A stretch of DNA of 64,000 nucleotides from Kocuria rhizophila. Lineage in GTDB: Bacteria; Actinomycetota; Actinomycetes; Actinomycetales; Micrococcaceae. The notes beneath the pieces are model-generated. The model was not told the DNA's origin, searched no databases, and saw nothing but the letters and a program-made list of their open reading frames with translations. The position numbers were made by a program, and so were the translations under genes. Every line of letters begins with the position of its first letter. Within the stretch, counting starts at the first letter, position 1. Below are positions 8,203-17,448 of this stretch, in pieces. Location of the stretch: the NCBI RefSeq assembly GCF_003667225.1, contig NZ_RCOM01000002.1:29899-93898 (forward strand), in the 5' to 3' direction.

Positions 8203-8903
8203 GTGTTCTGATCCTGCGTCTGAAGGGTCCGCAGCAGTCGTGGGGCACCTCGTCCCGCTACAGGACCCGCGAAGCCGGGACGGAACCCAGCAAGTCCGGC
8301 GTGATCGGTCTGCTCGCCGCCGCGCAGGGACGATCCCGCGCGAGTGAGCTGACGGATCTGCTCGAGCTGGGTTTCGGCGTGCGAGCCGATCAACCGGGTC
8401 GGCTCATGGTCGACTACCACACGGCACGGGTGCGCGGGGCCAAGAACTCCTCGCTGTCGTCGCGTCACTACCGGGTTGACGCCGCCTATACAGCCGCAAT
8501 CTCTGGCCCGGACAGCCTAGTCGCCGCTTTGGCGGAAGCCATCGACTCGCCGCGTTTCCCGCTGTATCTGGGCCGGCGGGCGTGCCCCGCCTCGGTGGAT
8601 TTGCTGGGCGGGGTGCTCCCGGGCGACGACGTCGAGGCAACCCTCCGGGACGTCGACGCCACTCCATGGCTGGCCTCCGATTGGTACCGCAGGGAAGCGG
8701 CGAAGGTCGTCTATTTGCCACTGGCCAGGGACGCCTGTGCTGACGAAGTTGGCGAAACGGTTCAGGACGTGCCCGTGAGTTTCGACCCCCGCCATCGACT
8801 CTACGATGCCCGCGCCGTGGTGCGTCCGGCTCCTGTGATGATCGAGAATCCCGACGGCGTGGATGTTAAGGACGACTTCTTCCAGACAGTCAAGGAGGGC
8901 TGA
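8199..8903 (+). CDS. casD: Cas5e (CasD), crRNA 5'-handle cap of Cascade
   Basis: 234 residues beginning MSVLILRLKGPQQSWGTSSR, the standard Cas5e opening, followed by TEPSKSGVIGLLAAAQG. It is a RAMP-fold protein that holds the 8-nt 5' handle of crRNA and contacts Cas8e. Translation is coupled to cas7 (ATGA) and to cas6 (TGATG). The handle predicted from the array repeat is ATGAGCC plus position 29; the mini-CRISPR handle differs by one base (GTGAGCC). Confidence 0.96.
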   Translation: MSVLILRLKGPQQSWGTSSRYRTREAGTEPSKSGVIGLLAAAQGRSRASELTDLLELGFGVRADQPGRLMVDYHTARVRGAKNSSLSSRHYRVDAAYTAAISGPDSLVAALAEAIDSPRFPLYLGRRACPASVDLLGGVLPGDDVEATLRDVDATPWLASDWYRREAAKVVYLPLARDACADEVGETVQDVPVSFDPRHRLYDARAVVRPAPVMIENPDGVDVKDDFFQTVKEG

Positions 8904-9592
8904 TGTACTTCAGCAGGATCCAACTCAATCCGCAGCGGCGTGAGTCCCGAAAACTGCTCGCCAACCCTCGGGCCATGCACGGCGCGGTCGAGGCGTGCTT
9001 CCCACCCGCCCGTGATGCTCAGGTGGGGGCCCGGAATCTGTGGCGCGTGGACGCAGACGGGGCAGACGTGCGGTTGTACATGGTGTCGCCTGACGTCCCG
9101 GACATGCAGCACCTGGTGGAGAACGCAGGGTGGGAGAGTTCGCCAGCCGAGACCACTGACTACGACCGGTTCCTGGATGGTCTGAGGACGGGTCAGGAGT
9201 ACAGCTTCCGCGTGACGGTCAACCCTGTGAAGCGCCAGTTCGTTCAGGGACAGCGCGGAAAGCTCATGCCCCACCTCACCGAGGAGCAGCAACTGGCCTG
9301 GTTCCACGAACGTTCCTCCAGCTGGGGGTTTGAGACTCTCGATTTTCCCCAGCAACGGGAAATGCCGAACGAGGAGATCACCATCAAGTCGTTACGCGTG
9401 GTCAAGCGGCACGACCGGGTGTTCGGTAAGCAGGATGGCGACGGTCGACGGACGGTGACTCAGCGCCAGGTGACCATCGCGGGTCAGCTGCGCGTCACTT
9501 CCGCGGGCCTGTTGAGATCCCACCTGACGGGTGGAATGGGCCGGGGCAAGGCGTACGGGTGCGGACTGATGACGCTGGCCAGGGTCCGGTGA
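8903..9592 (+). CDS. casE: Cas6e (CasE), crRNA-processing endoribonuclease
   Basis: 229 residues. His in AMHGAVEACFP (about residue 26) is at the place of the catalytic His of Cas6e, and the C-terminal GMGRGKAYGCGLMTL is the glycine-rich RNA-binding loop. It cuts at the 3' base of the repeat hairpin and stays bound as part of Cascade. Both the array repeat (CCCCGC/GCGGGG) and the degenerate repeat 2 (CCCCAC/GTGGGG) keep a six-pair stem for it. The start overlaps the cas5 stop. Confidence 0.95.
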   Translation: MYFSRIQLNPQRRESRKLLANPRAMHGAVEACFPPARDAQVGARNLWRVDADGADVRLYMVSPDVPDMQHLVENAGWESSPAETTDYDRFLDGLRTGQEYSFRVTVNPVKRQFVQGQRGKLMPHLTEEQQLAWFHERSSSWGFETLDFPQQREMPNEEITIKSLRVVKRHDRVFGKQDGDGRRTVTQRQVTIAGQLRVTSAGLLRSHLTGGMGRGKAYGCGLMTLARVR

Positions 9593-9596
9593 CCTC

Positions 9597-10544
9597 GTGA
9601 CTGGCGCTCCACCTCCGGAGAGCAGGGAGCTCGTCAGGGCGGAAGAACGGTTGTCTTTCGTGTACCTGGAGCGCTGTGTCGTGCATAGGGACAGCAACGC
9701 GATCACTGCGACGGACGAGACTGGGACCCTTCACATCCCAGCTGCCATGATCGGTGCTCTGCTGCTGGGGCCCGGTACACGCGTCACTCATGCGGCCATG
9801 AGCCTGATCGGGGCCAGCGCGGCAAGCGTGGTGTGGGTGGGTGAGGGTGGTGTTCGGTGCTATGCGGCTGGCCGGCCCTTGGCCCGGTCAAGCCGACTCC
9901 TGGAGGCTCAGGCGAGGGCATTTGCCAATCAGCGGCAGAGACTGTCCATCGCGCGGCGAATGTACGAATACCGGTTTCCCGGCGAGGATGTATCCGCCCT
10001 GACCATGCAGCAGCTTCGCGGGCGAGAGGGTGCGCGGGTCAGGCAGCTCTACCAGCGTGAGGCTGCGCGGACCGGTGTCGAGTGGGTGAAGCGGGACTAC
10101 CGTCCCGGTGATCTCTCTGGGTCGGATCCGATCAATCAAGCTCTGTCCAGCGCCAACACGTGCTTGTACGGGGTGGTGACGGCTGTCATCCATGCTCTGG
10201 GCATGAGCCCCGGGCTCGGGTTTGTCCATGTGGGGCACGACCAGAGCCTCGTCTACGACGTGGCGGACCTCTTCAAGGCAGAGACGACAATCCCGGCCTC
10301 TTTCGACGTGCTGGCCCAGGGCAGCGAAGATCCCGTGAATGACGTGAGAAGGCTTTTGCGAGATCAACTCGTCACCGGGCACGTGATGGATCGGTGCGTA
10401 GATGTCCTGCGTGAGCTGTTCCTGAGCGCTGAAGAGCGGGAGGAAGTTATGCGAATTGTTTACGACGACGCCATGTCGCTGTGGTCTGGTCGGCGTGAAG
10501 GCCGCATGCCGACGGGGCAGAACTTCTCTCGGGAGGACTCATGA
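9597..10544 (+). CDS. cas1: Cas1, spacer-integration nuclease, type I-E
   Basis: 315 residues from GTG 9597, four bases after the cas6 stop. The metal site is intact: Glu in LRGREGARVRQL, His in GFVHVGHDQSLVYD and Asp in VADLFK. With Cas2 it forms the integrase that inserts new spacers at the leader end of the array. The late operon position next to cas2 and the leader is typical. The presence of cas1-cas2 together with 80 spacers indicates that adaptation has been active. Confidence 0.96.
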   Translation: MTGAPPPESRELVRAEERLSFVYLERCVVHRDSNAITATDETGTLHIPAAMIGALLLGPGTRVTHAAMSLIGASAASVVWVGEGGVRCYAAGRPLARSSRLLEAQARAFANQRQRLSIARRMYEYRFPGEDVSALTMQQLRGREGARVRQLYQREAARTGVEWVKRDYRPGDLSGSDPINQALSSANTCLYGVVTAVIHALGMSPGLGFVHVGHDQSLVYDVADLFKAETTIPASFDVLAQGSEDPVNDVRRLLRDQLVTGHVMDRCVDVLRELFLSAEEREEVMRIVYDDAMSLWSGRREGRMPTGQNFSREDS

Positions 10545-10897
10545 TCGTCTTGGTCCTCTCAGCCTGCCCGGTAGGGCTCCGTGGGGATCTGACGAAATGG
10601 CTGTACGAAGTCTCTGCCGGGGTTTTCGTAGGTAAAGTCAGTGCGCGGATTCGGGAGCACCTGTGGGAGCGAGTGCTGGAGTCATCTGGCTCGGGGCGGG
10701 CCATCCTTGTATGGAATGCCAGGGGAGAGCAGGGCTTGACGTTCTCTGTCAAGGACCACCACTGGGACCCAGTGGATCTCGATGGGTTGACCCTGATGAA
10801 ACGCCCCTCGCGCACCAAGCCCCGATCTTCTCCCGAGCTCAGGCCGGGGTGGAGCAAAGCCGGTGCCCGTCGCAGGTTCGGCGACAAAAAGACCTGA
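10541..10897 (+). CDS. cas2: Cas2e, adaptation partner of Cas1
   Basis: 118 residues starting MIVLVLSACPVGLRGDLTKW, the E. coli-type Cas2 N-terminus, with SAGVFVGKVSARIREHLWERV following. It bridges two Cas1 dimers in the integration complex. ATG 10541 overlaps the cas1 stop. The C-terminal tail (residues 85-118) is basic and Ser/Pro-rich (KPRSSPELRPGWSKAGARRR). This is the last gene of the operon; the leader follows directly. Confidence 0.95.
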   Translation: MIVLVLSACPVGLRGDLTKWLYEVSAGVFVGKVSARIREHLWERVLESSGSGRAILVWNARGEQGLTFSVKDHHWDPVDLDGLTLMKRPSRTKPRSSPELRPGWSKAGARRRFGDKKT

Positions 10898-10962
10898 CCG
10901 CAAAAGTGTCGAAGTCAAAGGAAAAACACCCCTCGGGGGACAATAACCCCTAGTCACCAAGT
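10898..10962 (+). promoter_or_regulatory. CRISPR leader
   Basis: The 65 bp between the cas2 stop and the first repeat are A-rich compared with the surroundings (CGCAAAAGTG, AAAGGAAAAACACC, GACAATAACC). They contain a small CCCCT/GGGGG hairpin. Position, composition and the intact first repeat identify this as the leader where transcription starts and new spacers enter. A consensus promoter is not obvious; the array may also be read from the cas operon. Confidence 0.7.
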
Positions 10963-13900
10963 GTGCTCCCCGCGCCTGCGGGGATGAGCCCCCTGGGGCG
11001 GCGCGGGTGATGCCGTTGTCCACGGTGCTCCCCGCGCCTGCGGGGATGAGCCGGATGCGGACTACACCGTGTTCATCCTGCTCATGTGCTCCCCGCGCCT
11101 GCGGGGATGAGCCCGCGTCAGCCTTGTTCACCAGCAGGGTGGTGTAGTGCTCCCCGCGCCTGCGGGGATGAGCCCATCTCCCGTGCTCTCCGTCCCACGT
11201 GTTCGCAGTGCTCCCCGCGCCTGCGGGGATGAGCCCCAGGTCCCGGGCCATGACCCGCAGGTTATCCCGTGCTCCCCGCGCCTGCGGGGATGAGCCGTGC
11301 AAGTTCGCGGACCCCGAGATGCGAGCCAAGTGCTCCCCGCGCCTGCGGGGATGAGCCCGGGCGGGCTGGCATCTTGTTCGTGCCCGCCTGGTGCTCCCCG
11401 CGCCTGCGGGGATGAGCCCTGTGCACGGCGCATGTAGAATCGGTCATAGCCGTGCTCCCCGCGCCTGCGGGGATGAGCCCTGGTACGTGCTCACCGACGT
11501 GGACTTGTACCGGTGCTCCCCGCGCCTGCGGGGATGAGCCCTTCACCTGTAGGTACTGCGGAGCGAAAGCCCCAGTGCTCCCCGCGCCTGCGGGGATGAG
11601 CCCGGGAAAGAGATCGCGGCCATGTGGCAAGGGTGGTGCTCCCCGCGCCTGCGGGGATGAGCCCTGTGCCCACTGGGACGGCATCGCCCCGGCGTTGTGC
11701 TCCCCGCGCCTGCGGGGATGAGCCCGCCATGTCGAGGGTTTGGGTGGCTTTGTCGGAGTGCTCCCCGCGCCTGCGGGGATGAGCCCAGGGCGTACGTGCT
11801 GGACCTGTACAACCCGGCGTGCTCCCCGCGCCTGCGGGGATGAGCCTCTCGCGCAGCTCGTCCTTCTTCAGGTACGCGGGTGCTCCCCGCGCCTGCGGGG
11901 ATGAGCCCTAGTGGCCGCAACGTACGACTACGACCAATGGGTGCTCCCCGCGCCTGCGGGGATGAGCCGGGTGCCGGTGCGGGCAGCACGGTCACCCAGG
12001 CGTGCTCCCCGCGCCTGCGGGGATGAGCCGGTTACGGCCCATCTGGTCCAGGTTCGCCTCAGGTGCTCCCCGCGCCTGCGGGGATGAGCCGTCCCGGAAA
12101 AACATCGCCGCCGCCTTCGACGGGTGCTCCCCGCGCCTGCGGGGATGAGCCGGTGACCGCGTCGGGCCAGAAGGCATTGGAGGCGTGCTCCCCGCGCCTG
12201 CGGGGATGAGCCGCCTGGAAGTCAGCCATGGTCTAGTTCCTGTCCGTGCTCCCCGCGCCTGCGGGGATGAGCCCATCATGCTCCCACCATGGCACGCCAC
12301 ACGCGAGTGCTCCCCGCGCCTGCGGGGATGAGCCGTACGCGCAACATCACCGTTCTCAAACTGGATAGTGCTCCCCGCGCCTGCGGGGATGAGCCCGTGA
12401 CGGGGGCGATGTCCGCGGAGATCGTGCGGTGCTCCCCGCGCCTGCGGGGATGAGCCCCCATCGTGCATGTCGCGGACGTGGGTGGACCCGTGCTCCCCGC
12501 GCCTGCGGGGATGAGCCCTTCCTCGCGGACACCGCAGACATCTGGGGTCCGGTGCTCCCCGCGCCTGCGGGGATGAGCCCGTGCCGGTGAGGTAGTTGTT
12601 CTTCCCGTTGAGGTGCTCCCCGCGCCTGCGGGGATGAGCCGTCATCCGGCAGGGTCACACGGGCGTCATCCCCGTGCTCCCCGCGCCTGCGGGGATGAGC
12701 CCAGCGACACGGTCAAGATGTTCTGGACGGTCAAGTGCTCCCCGCGCCTGCGGGGATGAGCCGAAGAAGCCCACGATGGCCGGGACCCGATCCTGGTGCT
12801 CCCCGCGCCTGCGGGGATGAGCCCTCGGGTGGTGGGACCGCGCAGTGGGGTGTGTAGTGCTCCCCGCGCCTGCGGGGATGAGCCCTTCACCCCGTCACCC
12901 GCCTCACGTGCACCTCGGTGCTCCCCGCGCCTGCGGGGATGAGCCCCGACGCCGAGCTCTTCGCCAGCAGACACGGCCGTGCTCCCCGCGCCTGCGGGGA
13001 TGAGCCCGGGGTCTCGTGGACGATCGGGAGGAGCCCCCCGTGCTCCCCGCGCCTGCGGGGATGAGCCCTGATGGGCTCCTTCACGGCATCCTTCAGCTTG
13101 GTGCTCCCCGCGCCTGCGGGGATGAGCCCGCCGGGAACGTCGAGGCATGGCCCAAGTTCGTGTGCTCCCCGCGCCTGCGGGGATGAGCCGGAGACCTCCG
13201 CGGATCATGAACGTATCCGCGAGTGCTCCCCGCGCCTGCGGGGATGAGCCGGCGGGCACGGCGCAGGCGGCGGCGGACGGGAAGTGCTCCCCGCGCCTGC
13301 GGGGATGAGCCGTTGCTCGCCCTGTCTGGGAGGAACCCGTCATGGTGCTCCCCGCGCCTGCGGGGATGAGCCCTTCTTGGGGTCCTTGCCAGCGGCGATG
13401 TAGTTGTGCTCCCCGCGCCTGCGGGGATGAGCCGCACTTCGGGGGGCTGGGCATCTCTGGCCAGGAGTGCTCCCCGCGCCTGCGGGGATGAGCCCGCGGA
13501 CGCCAGATCGAGGGCGTACCCCGTGACGTGCTCCCCGCGCCTGCGGGGATGAGCCGATCCTTCTCCGCCTGAGCAATCGCCTCCCGACGTGCTCCCCGCG
13601 CCTGCGGGGATGAGCCGCTCCCCAACACGGCCCTGGTGTTGGCTGTGCAGTGCTCCCCGCGCCTGCGGGGATGAGCCCCCCGTGTCCACCAGCCACGACG
13701 GCTTCCCGAAGTGCTCCCCGCGCCTGCGGGGATGAGCCAACGATGCGGGGTCGGCGTCTCGGGCGATCAACGTGCTCCCCGCGCCTGCGGGGATGAGCCC
13801 CGCCACCGCACACGAGACTGCTCACGGTCGGCGTGCTCCCCGCGCCTGCGGGGATGAGCCCGGCAACTCCACCTCCGTGACGATCCACAGGTCGTGCTCC

Positions 13901-15868
13901 CCGCGCCTGCGGGGATGAGCCGACACCATCGCCCGGTGGATCAACCCCGCCACCGTGCTCCCCGCGCCTGCGGGGATGAGCCCCACGAAGGAGAACTGAC
14001 CATGGCAGCACAGGCGTGCTCCCCGCGCCTGCGGGGATGAGCCGGAGAACTTCGCGGAGGGCTTCTTCCGGTCCGTGTGCTCCCCGCGCCTGCGGGGATG
14101 AGCCGTTGCCCGGCACACGGGCGGTCTTCACGGTGCCGTGCTCCCCGCGCCTGCGGGGATGAGCCGGGCGCGGGGCACAAGGCGCGTGCGGCGACTGTGT
14201 GCTCCCCGCGCCTGCGGGGATGAGCCTCGGCTGATGGCCGTCGACAGGTTCGCGAGCGCGTGCTCCCCGCGCCTGCGGGGATGAGCCGCCCTGCCAGCGC
14301 ATCGACGTCGCCGACGAGGCGTGCTCCCCGCGCCTGCGGGGATGAGCCGTGGGAGCCCTCCGCGTCGAACTGGGCGCGGGTGTGCTCCCCGCGCCTGCGG
14401 GGATGAGCCCAACCCGCCGCGAAGTCCCACGAGCGGGCTGAGGTGCTCCCCGCGCCTGCGGGGATGAGCCGCCCAGCGCGTTCGTCGTGCTGCTGGCGCT
14501 AGCGTGCTCCCCGCGCCTGCGGGGATGAGCCGCCCAGCGCGTTCGTCGTGCTGCTGGCGCTAGCGTGCTCCCCGCGCCTGCGGGGATGAGCCCGTGGACG
14601 CCGAGCCCGAAGACCTCGAGGAGTTGTGCTCCCCGCGCCTGCGGGGATGAGCCGGCGGCCTCGGTGGTCATGACCACGGGCGCGGTGTGCTCCCCGCGCC
14701 TGCGGGGATGAGCCGATCAACGACTTCTGGAAGGGCGACGACATCAAGTGCTCCCCGCGCCTGCGGGGATGAGCCCGCGTCCTTCAGCAGTCCCAAACCG
14801 GCCTTGAAGTGCTCCCCGCGCCTGCGGGGATGAGCCGGCGGGGATGGACAAGCCTGGTGGGGGTCTGCCGTGCTCCCCGCGCCTGCGGGGATGAGCCCGG
14901 TCACGGGCTTCTTGCGGTACGTCTTGGGTTGGGCTCCCCGCGCCTGCGGGGATGAGCCGCGGTGGACGGGCAGGTGCAGCTGCAGCTGCCGGTGCTCCCC
15001 GCGCCTGCGGGGATGAGCCCCGCAGGGCAACCTGGTCGTTCTCGGCCAGGCTGTGCTCCCCGCGCCTGCGGGGATGAGCCTGCCCCGGATGCGGCGGGCG
15101 GGGTCCCTGGCCCGTGCTCCCCGCGCCTGCGGGGATGAGCCCTGGTCAGAGAGCGGAGATACGAGGATCACGGTGTGCTCCCCGCGCCTGCGGGGATGAG
15201 CCCGAGCGGAACTCGGCGGCGGCTTCCAGCGGCGAGTGCTCCCCGCGCCTGCGGGGATGAGCCGTCCGTGGCGCCGTGCAGCGCCCCGCCCTGGAAGTGC
15301 TCCCCGCGCCTGCGGGGATGAGCCCGCCCTACCCACCTCGGGGCGGGACAGCGCTGCGGTGCTCCCCGCGCCTGCGGGGATGAGCCGACGGTGCTCTCCA
15401 ACACCTAGGCCGGGATTAAGTGCTCCCCGCGCCTGCGGGGATGAGCCGCTCGGCCCCGGCGTCCTCACCATCGGGGACAGGTGCTCCCCGCGCCTGCGGG
15501 GATGAGCCCTTCCGGGCTTCCTCCAGGGTCTCCCACTCGGTGTGCTCCCCGCGCCTGCGGGGATGAGCCCGGAGCGCCGGGGGACTCACAGAACTCGAAC
15601 GCGTGCTCCCCGCGCCTGCGGGGATGAGCCCCTCCCCTCCCTGCCCCGCGGCAAGAGTTCAAAGTGCTCCCCGCGCCTGCGGGGATGAGCCCCGTTGCCG
15701 GTCACGTTCCGTCAACGGCTCCCCGTGCTCCCCGCGCCTGCGGGGATGAGCCGAGACCACCGCCGCGCTCGCGGCGATCCGCCCGGTGCTCCCCGCGCCT
15801 GCGGGGATGAGCCCGGCGGGGGCGGTTTCGGCTTGGCCGTCGAGCTGGTGCTCCCCGCGCCTGCGGGG
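10963..15868 (+). CRISPR. Type I-E CRISPR array, 81 repeats and 80 spacers
   Basis: The 28-bp repeat begins GTGCTCCCCGCGCC and ends TGCGGGGATGAGCC, with stem CCCCGC/GCGGGG. I stepped through every start from 10963 to 15848: 75 intervals are 61 bp and five are 62 bp, so spacers are 33 bp (34 in five cases). The base after the 28-bp repeat is C or G in 76 of 80 units. One spacer is present twice in a row (14471-14503 and 14532-14564). The repeat at 14931 has GG for GT at its start. The last repeat (15848) is intact for only 21 bp, then diverges, as expected at the leader-distal end. Spacers are GC-rich and several look like phage coding starts. Confidence 0.99.
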
Positions 15869-15908
15869 TTCGAACACGGCCGGGACAAAACGGCGAGTTC
15901 CTCTTCCA

Positions 15909-15945
15909 TTTAGTTGTGGACAACTAAAAATTGCACAACTATAAT
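15909..15945 (+). promoter_or_regulatory. Promoter with palindromic operator upstream of the doxX-like gene
   Basis: TTTAGTTGTGGACAACTAAA (15909-15928) is a perfect inverted repeat with 9-bp arms. It overlaps the -35 box TGGACA (15917-15922), which lies 17 bp from a perfect -10 TATAAT (15940-15945). A further half site, GCACAACTA, sits just upstream of the -10. AGTTGT/ACAACT palindromes are typical of MarR-family operators that sense oxidants or phenols, but no MarR gene is adjacent. The likely controlled gene starts at 16118, leaving a 5' leader of about 165 nt. Confidence 0.7.
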
Positions 15946-16015
15946 CAGTCGCGGTCGGGTCGCGTGGCACCCGCCCTGGTCTTGCCAGCCGAGCATCCAG
16001 GGTGGCCAGTAACGA

Positions 16016-16039
16016 GGGGCAGCGAAAAATCTGCACCCG
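16016..16039 (+). repeat. Copy A of the shared GCGAAAAATCTGC motif
   Basis: GGCAGCGAAAAATCTGCAC occurs about 80 bp upstream of the doxX-like start. Related strings lie at 20547-20570, 39156-39175 and (reverse strand) 39213-39230, all intergenic. It may be a regulator site or part of a small repeat family. Confidence 0.35.
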
Positions 16040-16117
16040 TTTGCGGCATCGATGTCGGCGGGTCTCGGCACTTGGGGGGTCGAGGCCCGTCAGGATCACC
16101 AGTGAAAAGGAGTCGTC

Positions 16118-16579
16118 ATGAACGTTCTGCACACCTCCGGTCGTCCTTTCCGGCGCAGTGCGCGGGCGGAAAACCCCGCCGCGCTCTCCCCCGCCCGCCA
16201 CATCGTCCGCACGGCCCTCGGCGGCTTCCTGGCCTTCGCCGGCGTCAGCCACCTGACCTTCGCCCGTGACGAGTTCCAGGCCCAGGTTCCGAACTTCGTG
16301 CCCCTGGACACGGACGTCACCGTCCTCGCGTCCGGTGTGGTGGAGATTGCGCTGGGTGCCTCGCTGATCGCCGCCCGGTCACGACGCCGCACGGTCGGGC
16401 TGGTCGCCGCCGGCTTCTTCGCCGCGGTGTTCCCCGGCAACCTGGCCCAGTGGATCCACCACCGGGACGGCTTCGGGCTGGACACGGACACCAAGCGCTT
16501 CGTACGCCTGTTCTTCCAGCCCGTCCTCATCGCCGCGGCGCTGTGGTCCACCGGCGCTCTGCGAGGCCTTCGCAAGTAA
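16118..16579 (+). CDS. DoxX-like membrane protein
   Basis: A 153-residue protein with four hydrophobic stretches after a 35-residue basic, disordered N-terminus. ALGGFLAFAGVSHLTF, VASG/GVVEIALGASLIAA, VGLVAAGFFAAVFPGNLAQ and RLFFQPVLIAAALW match the DoxX layout, including the SGVxEIxLG and VFPxNLxQ signatures. DoxX proteins are small membrane proteins often linked to thiol or oxidative stress; the exact reaction is unknown here. AAGGAG precedes ATG 16118. The strong promoter with a MarR-like palindrome upstream suggests induction by a small molecule or oxidant. Confidence 0.78.
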   Translation: MNVLHTSGRPFRRSARAENPAALSPARHIVRTALGGFLAFAGVSHLTFARDEFQAQVPNFVPLDTDVTVLASGVVEIALGASLIAARSRRRTVGLVAAGFFAAVFPGNLAQWIHHRDGFGLDTDTKRFVRLFFQPVLIAAALWSTGALRGLRK

Positions 16580-16695
16580 CCGCACGGGTCACCGGCCGTG
16601 GCGCGCCACGACCGGCGGGCTCGGGCGGACCTGTGGGCCGGGCAGCCGGCAGGCTCCCCGGAGGGTTCCTTCACGCTGCCCTGCCCCACCCGTGT

Positions 16696-17448
16696 TCACC
16701 GCGGCTCCCGGTGCCGCCCCACCATGGCGGCGCCCAGCACCCCCACGGTCACGTCGAGGAGGGTGTCCAGCGGCGGGATGTGGATCTCCGGGGGCACGAA
16801 CAGGAACCCCAGCAGCTCCATGATCTCCCACACCGTGGCGAGCGACAGCCCGGCCAGCGCGCACAGCAGGTACGGTTCCCGGCGCGCGTCCCGCATCCGG
16901 TCCCGCAGCTGCGCGCTGCCCCGAAGCACCCGGTTCCAGAGCATCCACACTAGTGCGTGGACCGCGAGGAAGTGGATCAGGATGTCCCACCACCAGATCC
17001 GGTTGTAGAGCTGCTGCGCCGCGCTCACCGCCGCCGTGAGCAGGACCAGGGAGCACACCGCCCGCGGCCACGGCGCGCGGAACCACAGGAACGCGATCAC
17101 CTGCCCCAGCCCGGCCAGCATGAGCACGGCGGTGTCCACCCAGCGGGCGTCCAGGGCGTAGACCAGGGCCACCACGATCGCCGTGAAGCACGTGGCCGAC
17201 GCCGCCACCGCACCCGCTCGGCGCAGCCACCCCGTGTGCCAGACGAGGGAGCCCCCGGTCTCGGCCGGCACTCCCGCATCCGGCGCCGAGGACGACGACG
17301 CCGCTGTCGCCCCGTCCTGCTCGCAGCCCGAGTTCGAGCCCCGGTGGGCCGACACCTCCGAGGGACGGGCGCGCCCGGGCGACCGTGCGGCGTCGTCGTC
17401 CCGGGGGCCCTCCGGGGAGGTGGTCCGTGCTGCGGAACGGTGCGTCAC
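16696..17448 (-). CDS. Integral membrane protein, DUF2238/YjdF-like
   Basis: About 250 residues from GTG 17448, which overlaps the stop of the upstream glycosyltransferase. Residues 1-75 are disordered (SPEGPRDDDAARSPGR) and carry a dispersed GCGGCGTCGTC copy (17387-17397). Five or six membrane helices follow. Acidic and His residues in WWWDILIHFLAVHAL, WEIMELLG and PLDTLLDVTVG resemble the W-x-x-E and D-x(2-3)-D pattern of YjdF-type proteins, whose function is unknown. Family assignment is from pattern memory, so moderate. Confidence 0.55.
   Translation of the reverse strand: MTHRSAARTTSPEGPRDDDAARSPGRARPSEVSAHRGSNSGCEQDGATAASSSSAPDAGVPAETGGSLVWHTGWLRRAGAVAASATCFTAIVVALVYALDARWVDTAVLMLAGLGQVIAFLWFRAPWPRAVCSLVLLTAAVSAAQQLYNRIWWWDILIHFLAVHALVWMLWNRVLRGSAQLRDRMRDARREPYLLCALAGLSLATVWEIMELLGFLFVPPEIHIPPLDTLLDVTVGVLGAAMVGRHREPR

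Noticed and set aside
12666..14677. Long minus-strand frames through the CRISPR array (320 and 445 codons) with repeated SSPQARGA and LIPAGAGST peptides
   Set aside because: They are the array repeat translated in three frames; the repeat has no stop codon on that strand. Such peptides are known false annotations.
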